Positions 21,749-32,562 of a DNA stretch of 64,000 nucleotides are shown here, piece by piece. The notes under the pieces were generated by a model. That model worked only from the letters and a program-made list of their open reading frames with translations, had not been told where the DNA came from and did no database searches. The stretch comes from Ryuthela nishihirai (lineage: Eukaryota > Arthropoda > Arachnida > Araneae > Heptathelidae). The stretch covers positions 19,013,404 through 19,077,403 of the forward strand of contig JAWZYU010000034.1 in the NCBI GenBank assembly GCA_038380435.1, written 5' to 3'. The translations under genes and the position numbers were made by a program. The number at the start of each line of letters is the position of its first letter. The first letter of the stretch is position 1.

Positions 21749-24700
21749 TAAATGGTAGATAGGCATAAACTGGGAAGAGAGCTGTGTACCAATCCCCAGT
21801 GATGATGCACAGAACCGGCCAGGTCTAACACCTAATGTCCGACCCCACCTTCTCGTGGTGCAGGCCGTTAGTACCATTTGAGATAAAGAGATATTCTCTT
21901 TTGGAAGGGAAAGGAAGGGGAGGGCTGCCAGATTAGTGTGGCCTACTGATCTAGACAACTCTGGCTACTTTTCATTTTTTTTTTTCCTACCCTGCTGAGG
22001 AGTGGTCAACCACACAGGGTTTTGGTGCTGACCATATAAACTCACTGGATTGGACTGAATTAAGGCTCTGAGCTTGATTATAGATCCTGAATTTGCTGCA
22101 CTGGTGGGCTTCTGTGGAGGGAATATCTACGCTGTGTTTTCTGTTTGTTTGTGGGTTGACAGCCCCAAGTGAATAGATTCAAAGGATATGTTTATCAGCT
22201 GGTAGATAATCCTGAGCAGAGGTCATCGCAGGCACCTGAACTCTTTGCTTCTACTGGCATTGTCAAATTCTATAATGGAGGAAGTCTTCCAGTGTAGATG
22301 ACTTCAGCCTTTAGTGGTGGGGAAACAGGTCTTTGCCCCAGGTCTGCGATTAGGGGGCTGTTTGATATTGTGGCCATTTCCTCTCTCAATAAACATAGTT
22401 TCTTTAAACTTCCCACTAACCATTTTCTCTCCATAGGTAGTTGGAATGTGAGGACTCTGCACAGAGCTTTTTCTCTTGATATCCTCACACAAGAATTCCA
22501 CCGCTATAATTTAGATATTCTCGGCTTGCAAGAGACCAGATGGGCAGATAAAGGTCAGATTCTTAAAAATAATCTTAAATTTCTCTTTTCAGGGAGGGAT
22601 GACAATAAGCATCACCAAGGCGTGGGTCTGCTTCTCAGACACATGCTGGTAATGCTCTTCTAGGATATGAGTGCATTAATGAAAGGTTTCTTACAGCAAA
22701 ATTTCAGACAAGCATTAAAGACTTGAATGTTATCTGCTGTTATGCCCCCACTTAGGATGCCGATGAGGACGACAAGGATAGGTTTTACAGATAACTTCAG
22801 GATATTTTGAATTCTGTCAAGAAAGGAGATATTACCCTTGTTCTAGGTGACTTCAATGCCAAAGTTGGTACTGACTCTGACCTTTGGGGAGGAGTAATAG
22901 GCCCTTTTGGTATTGGTAGCTGCAATGGCAATGGGCAACGTCTCCTACATGTAAGTAAACTCAATGGTTTCAGAAAAACTAACACTTATTACAAACACCG
23001 CAACATACATAAGTACACATGGGTTTCACCTGATGGGCTGCATAGGAATGTGATTGATTATATATTAATTAACTGCAAATGGGCAAGTTCTGTTAGCAAT
23101 ACCAGGACATATAGAGGAGCTGAAATTGGATCTGACCATTACCAATGATTGTTAAAAGTGTCTTGCGACTTAAAAACTTAAAAAGTGTTGTGCTAAAGTT
23201 AAAAAATTTACCTTTAATTCTGAAGCTCTGAAAGACCCAGTTATAGCTAAAGCTTACCATGATAGGTTACTTAGTCATTATGACAGTCATGGTTTGATTA
23301 TTACTGAAGTTGAGGAAAAATGGGACCATTTTAAACAGGCTTTTTTGGAAACTAACAGTATTCTTTTAGGGAAAAAGGAGCATAGGAGACATAATTATTT
23401 GAGTGAAAAGGCACTTGAGCTGATTTCAGAAAGAAAGAACTGCAGAAATATTCTTAATCAATACCCTACTAGTCCTAATAGAAAGCATTACAGAGAGCTT
23501 AATAAATGTGTAAAGGATCAGTTAGATGCTGATAAGAATCTTTGGCTTGATGGCTTGGCTGACAAAGCCGAGGAAGCAGTTAGACAGCACAACAGCAGAG
23601 AGCTGTACCAGATAGTTAATGTTTTGTGTGGGAGAAAACGGACAGGTATACAGGGATTAAAGGATGAACAAGGTAAGGTTATAGAAGGTGAGGATTCTGT
23701 CATGGCTAGGTGGGCTGAGCATTTCAGTGATGTTCTAAACAATGTCGTTAGTTCTACTCCCATTGTTTGTAATTATGATAGATGCATTGGTGGCTTTAAT
23801 GTTGTCCCTGTAACACAATCTGAATTTATTTTGGTTGTTTATAAACTTAAACTACATAAATCCCCAGGGGTGGATGAAATTACTACAGAAATGCTTAGAG
23901 CTGGGAATGTTTCTGTTGCCACTTGGATGACTGAAATTTTGAATATCTTTTATGATAAAGGCATGGTTCCTAAGGATTTTACCAGAGCTATTATTATCCC
24001 TATTTTCAAAAAAGGTGATCACAGTTCTTGTGGTAACTATAGGGGTATCAGCCTACTCTCTGTTCCAAGTAAAGTTCTTTGCATGATTGTGCTTAATAGA
24101 ATTAAGATTCTGGTTGGCAGGCAATTATGTGATGAGCAATGTGGATTCAGAAGTGTTAGGGGGATGTGTAAATCTGATATTTTCACTTAGGCAGATTCTT
24201 ATGAAATGTTTACAGTTTCAGAAACCTTTGGTTGCTAGCTTTGTTGATTTCGAAAAGGCTTTTGAATCTGTTGATCATCACAATTTGTGGTTGATTGTGA
24301 GATCATACGGTATACCAGACAAGTTAGTCAACATAATGAAAGCTCTCTATAATAATACAGTCATGTGTGAGAGTTGGTAAGTCTTGTAACAATTGGTTTA
24401 GCATTACTTCTGGTGCTCGACAAGGGTGCATTTTGTCTCCTTTTCTCTTTAGTTTGGTTATTGATTACGTTATGTGAAATTCACTTCAAGGGAAAGATTT
24501 TGGCCTTAAATGGGTTGTGATATGAAAATTTCCAATTTAGATTATGCTGATGATTTAGCCCTTTTGGCAAATGATATTGATGAGATGAACTCTTTCATTC
24601 GAGCTGTTGATGAAACTGGTACTAGAGTGTGTTTGGTTATAAACAGAGAGAAAACTAAAATGATGAAAATTAGTCAGGCGGCTGTGATTCAGTTAATCTG

Positions 24701-25311
24701 AAATGTTGCAATCTTGAACAGGTGTCACAGTTTAATTATCTTGGGAGCTATGTAACAGATAATGGTGATGTGCGGCATGAGATTAACAGACAAATAGGGA
24801 TTGCTGCCGGGACTTTTAAGAATCTATGGAGAGTGCGGAGAAATAGGCGAATACACCTAAAGACTAAAATTAGACTGTATAATAGTTAGGTTTTTTCTAG
24901 GGTTAGTTATGGTAGTGAAACTTGTACACTGTAAACAAGATAACAGGGAACTATATGCTTTTGATTCTAGATGCTTACGCAGTATCTTGGGCATTAAGTG
25001 GTTCAACTTTGCAACTAATGATGAGGTTAGGCAAAGGAGTCGGCAACCTCCATTGGTTTGGCCATGTTGCCCATATGGATTACTGGTGAACAGGGTTATG
25101 AACAGTGTGCCTAAAGGCTTCAAAAGAGGAGGAGACTTAGGATGCGGTGGGCAGACAATGCCAAACAGGACCTTATTAGAATTGGTGTGCAGTGGCTAGA
25201 TGCAGCAGATGTAGCTCAGGACAGACTTGCTTGGAAAACTAAATTGCACAGTCTGGTTGGACCTCCGTAGCCCATGGCTGCTTGAAGAGTAGAATGATGA
25301 TGATGATGATG
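21749..25311 (+). mobile_element. LINE family A, copy A2 (RTE-like), full length but broken
   Basis: Begins GGTCTGTAAATGGTAG, the same 5' end as A3, and ends in a GATGATGATGATGATG tail. The coding region starts near ATG 22298. Endonuclease (ILGLQETRW, VLGDFNAKVGTDSDLWG) and reverse transcriptase (FVDFEKAFESVDHHN, SGARQGCILSPFLF, DYADDLALLA) are recognisable, but TAG at 22753 and several frameshifts (near 22640, 23148, 24170, 24360, 24500 and 24700) split it. In motif A the second conserved Asp is Glu (AFESVD). It inserted into a pre-existing SINE and lies in WWOX intron 1, antisense to the gene. Confidence 0.88.
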
Positions 25312-25654
25312 AGGCTAAATGGCCAGGTTACATGGACCCAGAAGGCTCAGAGAAGGTTGAGGGAGGGGACCCACTGGAACAGCTGTTGGGAGACATATGG
25401 TAGCTCCTATCAAAGCCATCCAGTGTGTTCTTTAACATGCACAGGGTATGGCTTTCCCACACACAGGGCAACGGCTTAATGTCCCATCCAACGGATGGTG
25501 GCCTTTCCAAGCCCATCAGTGTCCTCTAAGGACTGTGGGCAGGGCGGGGAAAATTGCAGAGATTAAATCTCAATGCTGACCCAGCTGGGACTCGAACCTG
25601 GGAACTACAGATTACGAGCCTAGCGAGCAACCGACTGAGCCACCCCTGCCCCGC
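25312..25654 (-). mobile_element. SINE S1, tRNA-like head and body half, split by LINE A2
   Basis: Reverse complement of the S1 body and tRNA-like head, ending CACCCCTGCCCCGC at 25654. The head shows a B-box (GGAACCTGGG... region reading GGTTCGAGTCC in the sense direction). Together with 21704-21748 it makes an essentially complete minus-strand SINE. Confidence 0.9.
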
Positions 25655-25940
25655 ATTCAATCAAGAAATAGGAAATGTGAAAAATATATCCATCCATTCG
25701 ATGATTTCAATGCAGGATCTCCTGGTTATTTACTAGTAATACAGCAACTGGCAACCAGAAGAGCAATGGTCAGATTAAAGGCAGAACACTTATTGAGCCA
25801 TGGCTCCCACAACCTCAGTATACAAGAAATTTTTTTTTTTTTTTTATGGTATTTAACTTATTCATTATTTCATTTTTTAATTGCCTCAATCGATGACAAT
25901 TTTATAACAAAGTAGTGCACTTTTCATTATATTTCAATTT
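25655..25940. other. WWOX intron 1, unassigned
   Basis: AT-rich intronic sequence with a 20-base T run near 25830. No further feature. Confidence 0.5.
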
Positions 25941-25982
25941 AATAAGATATCATCATCATCATCATCCTCAAGCAGCCATGGG

Positions 25983-28220
25983 CTACGGAGGTCCAACCAG
26001 ACCGTGCAATTTAGTTCTCCAAGCAAGTCTATCCTGAGCTACATCTACTGCATCTGGCCACTGCACACCAATTCTAAGAAGGTCTTGTTTGACATTGTCT
26101 GCCCACCGCATCCTAGGTCTCCCGTTCTTTCTGAGGCCTTTAGGCACACTGTTCATAACCCTATTCGCCAATCTATAATTATTCATACGGGCAACATGGC
26201 CAAACCAACGGAGTCTCTCTCTGCACAATATGCTGCTTAAAGGAGGTTGCAAACTCCTTTCCCTAATCTCATCATTAGTTACAAAGTTGAACCACCTAAT
26301 GCCCAAGATACTGCGTAAGCATCTGGAATCAAAAGCGTCAAGTTTCCTGTTATCTTGTTTACAAAGTGTCCAAGTTTCACTACCATAACTAACCCTAGAA
26401 AGAACCAAACTATTATACAGTCTAATTTTAGTCTTTAGGTGTATATGGCTATTTCTCCACACTCTCCATAGGTTCTTAAAAGTCCCGGCAGCAATCCCTA
26501 TTCGTCTGTTAATCTCATGCCGCACATCACCATTATCTGTTACATAGCTCCCAAGATAATTAAACTGTGACACCTGCTCAAGACTGCAACCATTCAGATT
26601 AACTGAATCACAGCCTGCCTGACCAATTTTCATCACTTTAGTTTTCTCTCTGTTTATAACCAAACCTACTCTACTACCAGTCTCATCAACAGCTCGAATG
26701 AAAGAGTTCATCTCATCAACATCATTTGCCAAAAGGGCTAAATCATCAGCATAATCTAAATCAGAAATTTTCGTATCTCCAGCCCATTTAATGCCAAAAT
26801 CTTTCCCTTGAAGTGAATTTCGCATAACATAATCAATAACCAAGCTAAAGAGAAAAGGAGACAAAATGCACCCTTGTCGAACACCAGAAGTAATGCTAAA
26901 CCAATTGCTACAAGCCTTACCAACTCTCACACACGACTCAGTGTTATTATAGAGAGCTTTCATAATGTTAACTAACTTGTCTGGTATACCATATGATCTC
27001 ACAATCAACCACAAATTATGACGATCAACAGAGTCAAAAGCCTTTTTGAAATGAACAAAGCTAGCAACAAAAGGTTTCTGAAACTCTAAACATTTCTCAA
27101 GAATCTGCCTAAGTGAAAATATCTGATCCACACATCCCCTACCACTTCTGAATCCACAATGCTCATCACGCAATTGACTGTCAACCAGATTCTTAATTCT
27201 ATTAAGCACAATCATGGAAAGAACTTTACCTGGAACAGAGAGTAGGCTGATACCCCTATAGTTATCACAAGAACTGCGATCACCTTTTTTGAAAATAGGG
27301 ATAACAATAGCTCTGGTAAAATCCTTAGGAACCATGCCTTTATCATAAAAGATATTCAGAATTTCAGTCATCCAAGTGGTAACCGAAACATTCCCAGCTC
27401 TAAGCATTTCCGTAGTAATTTCATCTACCCCTGGGGATTTATGAGATTTAAGTTTAGAAACAGCCAAAATAACTTCAGATTGTGTTATAGGTCCAACATT
27501 AAAGCCACCAATGCATCTATCATCATTGCAAACAATGGGAGTAGAACTAACTACATTGTTTAGAACATCACTGAAATGCTCAGCCCACCTAGCCATGACA
27601 GAATCCTCACCTTCTATAACCTTACCTTGTTTATCCTTCAATCCTTGTATGCCTGTCCGTTTTCTACCACACAAAACATTAACTATCTGGTACAGCTCTC
27701 TGCTGTTGTGCTGTCTAACTGCTTCCTCGGCTTTGCCAGCCAAGCCATCAAGCCAAAGATTCTTATCAGCAGCTAACTGATCCTTTACAAGTTTATTAAG
27801 GTCTCTGTAATGCTTTCTATTAGTACTAGTAGAGTATTGATTAAGGGCATTCCTGCAGTTCTTTCTTTCCGAAATAAGCTCAAGTGCCTTATCACTCAGA
27901 TAATTTTGCCTCTTCTGCTCCTTTTTTCCTAAAAGAGTACTGTTAGTGTCCAAAAAAAGCCTGTTTAAAATGATCCCATTCTTCCTCAGCTTCAGTAGTA
28001 AGCAAACCATGACTGTCATAATGACTAAGTACCTATCATGGTAAGCTTTGGCTATAACTGGATCTTTCAGAGCTTCAGTATTAAAAGTAAATTTTTTAAC
28101 CCTAGCACAACACTTTTTAAGTTTAAGTTGCAACACACTTTTAACAAGGTAATGGTCAGATCCAATTTCAGCTCCCCTATATGCCCTGGTTTTCCTAACA
28201 GAACTATATAGAAGATCCAT
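25983..28220 (-). pseudogene. LINE A3 reverse transcriptase half
   Basis: 745 codons, uninterrupted. It begins just before RGAEIGSDHYLV (end of the endonuclease) and runs through a linker, then the reverse transcriptase: KGDRSSCDNYRGISLLSVPG, CGFRSGRGCVDQIFSLRQIL, motif A, SGVRQGCILSPFLFSLVIDY, DLDYADDLALLA and a C-terminal region with SRVSYGSETW and FGHVARMNNYRLANRVMN. In motif A the catalytic Asp is replaced: FVHFKKAFDSVD, with His encoded by CAT at plus 27051-27053, while A1 has FVDFKKAF. So despite its length the enzyme is expected to be inactive. The first Met is not a genuine start. Confidence 0.88.
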
Positions 28221-29002
28221 TTGCTGTTAATTAATATGTAATCAATCATATTCTTATGCAGCCCATCAGGTGAAACCCATGTGTACTTATGTATGTCGCG
28301 GTGTTTGTAATAAGTGTTAGTTATTCTGAATCCATTGAGTTTATTTACCTGTAGGAGACGTTGCCCATTGCCATTGCAGCTACCAATACCAAAAGGGCCT
28401 ATTACTCCTCCCCAATGGGCAGAGTCAGTACCAACTTTGGCATTGAAATCACCAAGAACAAGGGTAATATCTCCTTTCTTGACAGAATTCAAAATATCCT
28501 GAAGTTGTTCATAAAACCTATCCTTCTCATCCTCATCGGCATCCTCAGTGGGGGCATAACAGCAGATAACATTCAAGTCTTTAACGCTTGTCTGAAATTT
28601 TGCTGTAAGAAACCTTTCATTAATGTACTCATATCCTAGAAGAGCATCACTAGCGTGTCTGCTGAGAAGCAGACCCACGCCTTGGTGATGGTTATTGTCG
28701 TCCCTCCCTGAAAAGAGAAATTTAAGATTATTTTTAAGAATCTGACCTTTATCTGTCCATCTGGTCTCTTGCAAGCCGAGAATATCTAAATTATAATGGT
28801 GGAATTCTTGTGTGAGGACATCAAGAGAAAATGCTCTGTGCAGAGTCCTCACATTCCAACTACCTATGAAGAGAAAATGGTTAGTGGGATGTTTAAAGAA
28901 ACTATGTTTATTGAGAGAGGGAATGCGGACAATATCAAACAGCCCCCTAATCGCAGGCATGGGGCAAAGACCCGTTCCCCCACTACTAAAGGCTGAAGCC
29001 AT
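28067..29002 (-). pseudogene. LINE A3 endonuclease half (APE-type)
   Basis: 311 codons. The apurinic-like endonuclease that nicks target DNA to prime reverse transcription. Visible motifs: SWNVRTLHRAFSLDVL near residue 48, LGLQETRWTDKG (catalytic Glu) near residue 75, CCYAPTEDADEDE near 150, VLGDFNAKVGTDSAHWGG near 182 (Asp and Asn) and TWVSPDGLHKNMIDYILINS near 245. The expected GSDHYL motif (His) is in the other frame because of an insertion close to codon 263; the last 45 residues are out-of-frame tail. The start ATG (MASAFSSGG) is the family start by comparison with A1, A2 and A4. Confidence 0.85.
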
Positions 29003-29562
29003 CTACACTGGAAGACTCCTCCAATGTAGAATTTGACGATGCCAATAGAAGCAAAGAGTTCAGGTGCCTGCGATGACTTCTGCTCAGGATTATCCACCAG
29101 CTGATAAACATATCCTGTGAATCTATTCACTTGGGGCTGTCAACCCACAAACAGAAAACACAGCGGAAGATTTTCCCTCCACAGAAGCCCACCAATGCAG
29201 CAAAATCAGGATCCATAATCAAGCTCAAAGCCATATATCTGTCCAGTCCAGTAGGTTTATATGGTCAGCACCAGGACCCTGTGTGGTTGACCACTCCTCA
29301 GCAGGGTAGAAAAAAAAGAAAAGTAGCCATAGTTGTCCAGATCAGTAGGCCACACTAAACTGGCAGCCCTCCCCTTCCGTTCACTTCCACAAGAGAGTAT
29401 CTCTTTTGAAAGTTACTAACGGTCCGCACCACGAGAAGGCAGGGGCGGACATTAGGTGCTAGGCCTGGCCGGTTCTATGCATCATCACAGGGGATTGGTG
29501 CATAGCTCTCCTTCCAGTGACTACCTAGCTACCATTTACAGACCGAATACTAAATAAGATAT

Positions 29563-30199
29563 AGAGGCTCCATTTAAAACTTGGCTACTGTGTCCTCGAT
29601 TACAGAATCCAGCCTTGAGATAGCCCACATTTGAATACAGGAGATGAACAGATTTTTGTCACCTGCTATTTCCTTATATAAAAAATGTATAATCAGGGTT
29701 CCATTTACAATCAAAATTATCAAATACTAAATTTTCTACACCAAATATCCCAAACATTACAATGAATAATTTTCTATTTTCCATCAATGCTTTATAATTA
29801 TCCTAATGTAAAATTGCTTTAATAATCATAAAATATCCTGATCATAAATTGCAATAATTACACTACACCTCCCTCGATTTACACAGTAGATAGGTTGCGG
29901 GAAATTATGGTGTAAATCGAAACTGTGCAAATCAAAACCAACAATTTAGAGGAAATGGGGAATAGGTTCCAAAAAAATCCTTGTTACAAATAAAATGCAC
30001 ATTGAAGTTTTATTTACACATAATTATCTCAAATTTCAGTTTGACAGTAATAACAATCATTAATGGTTAATGCATTTATTTTGCAATATAATGCAACATT
30101 ATTTTGCACTTTATTTGCAGTAATTCATTATAAACATAATTTCTCATATATTTCTTTTTGGTCCTGAAAAATAGTCATCATTAATACAGATGATGGTAG
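29563..30199. other. WWOX intron 1, with a possible pogo/Tigger-like end
   Basis: Mostly AT-rich. CCTCGATTTACACAG (about 29875) and TGTAAATCGAAACTGTGCAA (about 29911) resemble the 'CCTCGATTTACG' ends and subterminal repeats of pogo/Tigger elements. I found no transposase and no second end. Confidence 0.3.
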
Positions 30200-31160
30200 A
30201 AATTAGTTATCCCCATGGTGGGTTGGAAAGTGCAACTTTTTTGTTTTAAGAAAAAAATTTGCTTTTAGATAAATTAAAAACTTTTATTGTGTTGCATAGG
30301 TATTGATGATAAACTATTATTTATACTTTCGTGAATCTCCCAGGAGTTTAAATTGCACTTCCTAATGGTGGAAAAAGTTGAAAATAATAAAATTTGTTTA
30401 AAATTTTTCTATGCATTTATGCTAGATTTTCGAAAATTTTTGTAGTGAAATGTGAAGATCATGATGTTTGCATTTACAACAATAAAATAAGTTTACCCTT
30501 TATACCCAAGGGAATGAGGAAATGCAACTGGAAAATTTTTTTTCAGTTGGATTATTACTAATGAAATATTGTAATTTAAGGTTTTCAAATCCTTTGGCGG
30601 TTTCAATTTACATCATTAGATGGTACTAAATGAAATTTCACTGGTAGAGTATGAAATATTCCATTGAGAGCAATAATCTGCCCCCTTTTTACAAAGAGGT
30701 GTGAGAAATGCAACTTTTTAAACTGAAGGAATAAAAAACAAATACTTTTTATGTTGTAAAAAATACTACTATTTGCATTTCTGCCATTATCCATTAGTTT
30801 AAATTAAAAAACTTTTAAAGAGTGTAAAAGTAGGTAAACAAAAACTTTGTTCTCTTTGAAAATGACATTCCCATTAGAGATTAGCTCAGGCTATATTGGG
30901 TTTACAGATTTTTAAGTTATTTTTTAGTTTTAAGAAAATTAAGTTTAGGTTTAAAAATTTCTTGCAATTGTGAAACAAATTAGTAAAAATGTAAAATATT
31001 ACTTGATTATAATTTTAACATCTAATCACTCTTTAGGATCTTATTTTCTTTGGGATCAGGAAAGTGTGGCTCAAAAAATTGAGCCCTAACTCATTTCTAA
31101 CTCCCGTATTCCCCAGAGGCAATATGCATCCTTCTAGTTTTCGAATACTTTCACCCAATA
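30200..31160 (+). repeat. Repeat R, third copy (single arm)
   Basis: Diverged copy of the arm seen at 50110-51200: GTGAATCTCCCAGGAGTTTA then GCACTTCCTAATGGTGGAAA corresponds to 50150-50190, and CCAGAGGCAATATGC corresponds to 51172-51186. No coding potential. It lies in WWOX intron 1. Confidence 0.7.
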
Positions 31161-32562
31161 ATTCTAAATTATTGTTTCCTTTTAAAATATGATATCCATA
31201 TTTAAAAGAATAGTATTAAAATAAAATTCAGGGAACAAAACAGACAGCACTGAAGATAGTTAATATTTGCAACAGCAAAATATGATTCTGATGAGAAAAA
31301 CTTACAGATTCTGTCTTACATGAATAAACGTTTTACTTCCTCCAGGAAATTTTTAACATTTATATAATAGTATTTATTTAAATTTATTATTTGTCATATT
31401 TGTGGTCTCCACTACGAGTCTGCCATTTATCTACAGCTTCCAATTTTGGCACTATTTTTCCAATAGTCTGCCTTACATAAACCCTTCCTCTCCTGTTTAG
31501 TTTCTTTGCTAACCTGTACCTCCAAGGAAAGCGTCAAATCATACAGAAATTTCCCAGGAAGCTTTGCGGCATGCATGCCCTTGCTTCAGTCACATCTGCA
31601 GATGTCACTGCTACTCATTGCATGAATAGCAATGTGCCCAACTCAATTAGAGGGCTTAAAATAAAGGAGCTGGGAAACGAGAGGACAATGTGGTGTAAAG
31701 TACGATGTGATAGGAGTAAGACAACGAGTGCTATGCGACAGTTGAGAATAACTGCAGAAAGTGACAAGGTGGTGCAAGTTAGAGCACTGGTACACCACAT
31801 CTCTAGCTAAGATGGTGCCAATCACTGTGGAAGAAAGGGATTGATCCACAAGATGTTATGTTTCCAGTGCTAAGTTAACTGCTTTGTCTCAACTGAATTG
31901 TTGAGGTGATCCAGAAGATCACAGTGACCCGGATGGAGAACAGGTCAGAAAATCTCCTACTTTCTTTTTTACCTTCTCCTGCAGAAATTATTATGAGTAC
32001 CATTGTAAAGTAACCTTCCACAAATTGGTGCCATTATTGCAGCAATTAAAAATGAGTGTACTATCCAAAAAGAAAGGTAACACTTTACAAATTGGTTTTA
32101 CAAAGAAGCCTAATTAGAAATGTGCCATTAGAGCAAGGAATATTATTATATGTTTAGCTATGTTAGTTAGGAGTGCACTGTTTAGTCAAAATTGTGCCAT
32201 TATAGTTAAGATAACAGCATATAGAAGTAGTCATTTAATGTTGAAGAGAGGAATAAAATAGCTCAGAGCGAATATTAAATTTTTTTTTTTTTGAAATTAC
32301 ATAATGAAACAGAATTTTGCCTGGCCCTAATTTGTAAGGTTTCTTTGTATGTCCAAGAGTTTCTAGTCAGGAACTGAATGTATTTCAGTGTAGAATTTTC
32401 AAAATGAAAAGTGTGTTTGGAAATGATAAGACTTTTGATAATGAGAAGTGTAATTTTTGTATTAACATTAGTTAGAATTGTATTTCTTTCTGTGTACACA
32501 CCTCTCTTATACTTTTGAGGTCCACATAACATATATCAATCATTACCAACATTAAAGAATAA
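31161..32562. other. Unassigned; may hold the LTR/leader of the Gypsy relic
   Basis: No clear features. GTGACCCGG at about 31923, preceded by CACA, resembles the junction between a Gypsy LTR end and its tRNA primer-binding site, and the Gypsy gag follows at 32563. I could not find a matching 3' LTR. Confidence 0.25.

Larger units (their letters stand above)
25951..29552 (-). mobile_element. LINE family A, copy A3: full length with 10-bp target duplication
   Basis: The best-preserved LINE A. AATAAGATAT flanks it on both sides (25941-25950 and 29553-29562). On the minus strand it has a 5' leader with a small ORF (29130-28864), an endonuclease frame (29002-28067) and a reverse transcriptase frame (28220-25983), and it ends in an ATGATG-type repeat. 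The two long frames overlap at a short insertion near 28220 that shifts the frame within what is one ORF of about 1,050 codons in the family. It lies in WWOX intron 1 in the sense orientation. Confidence 0.93.
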
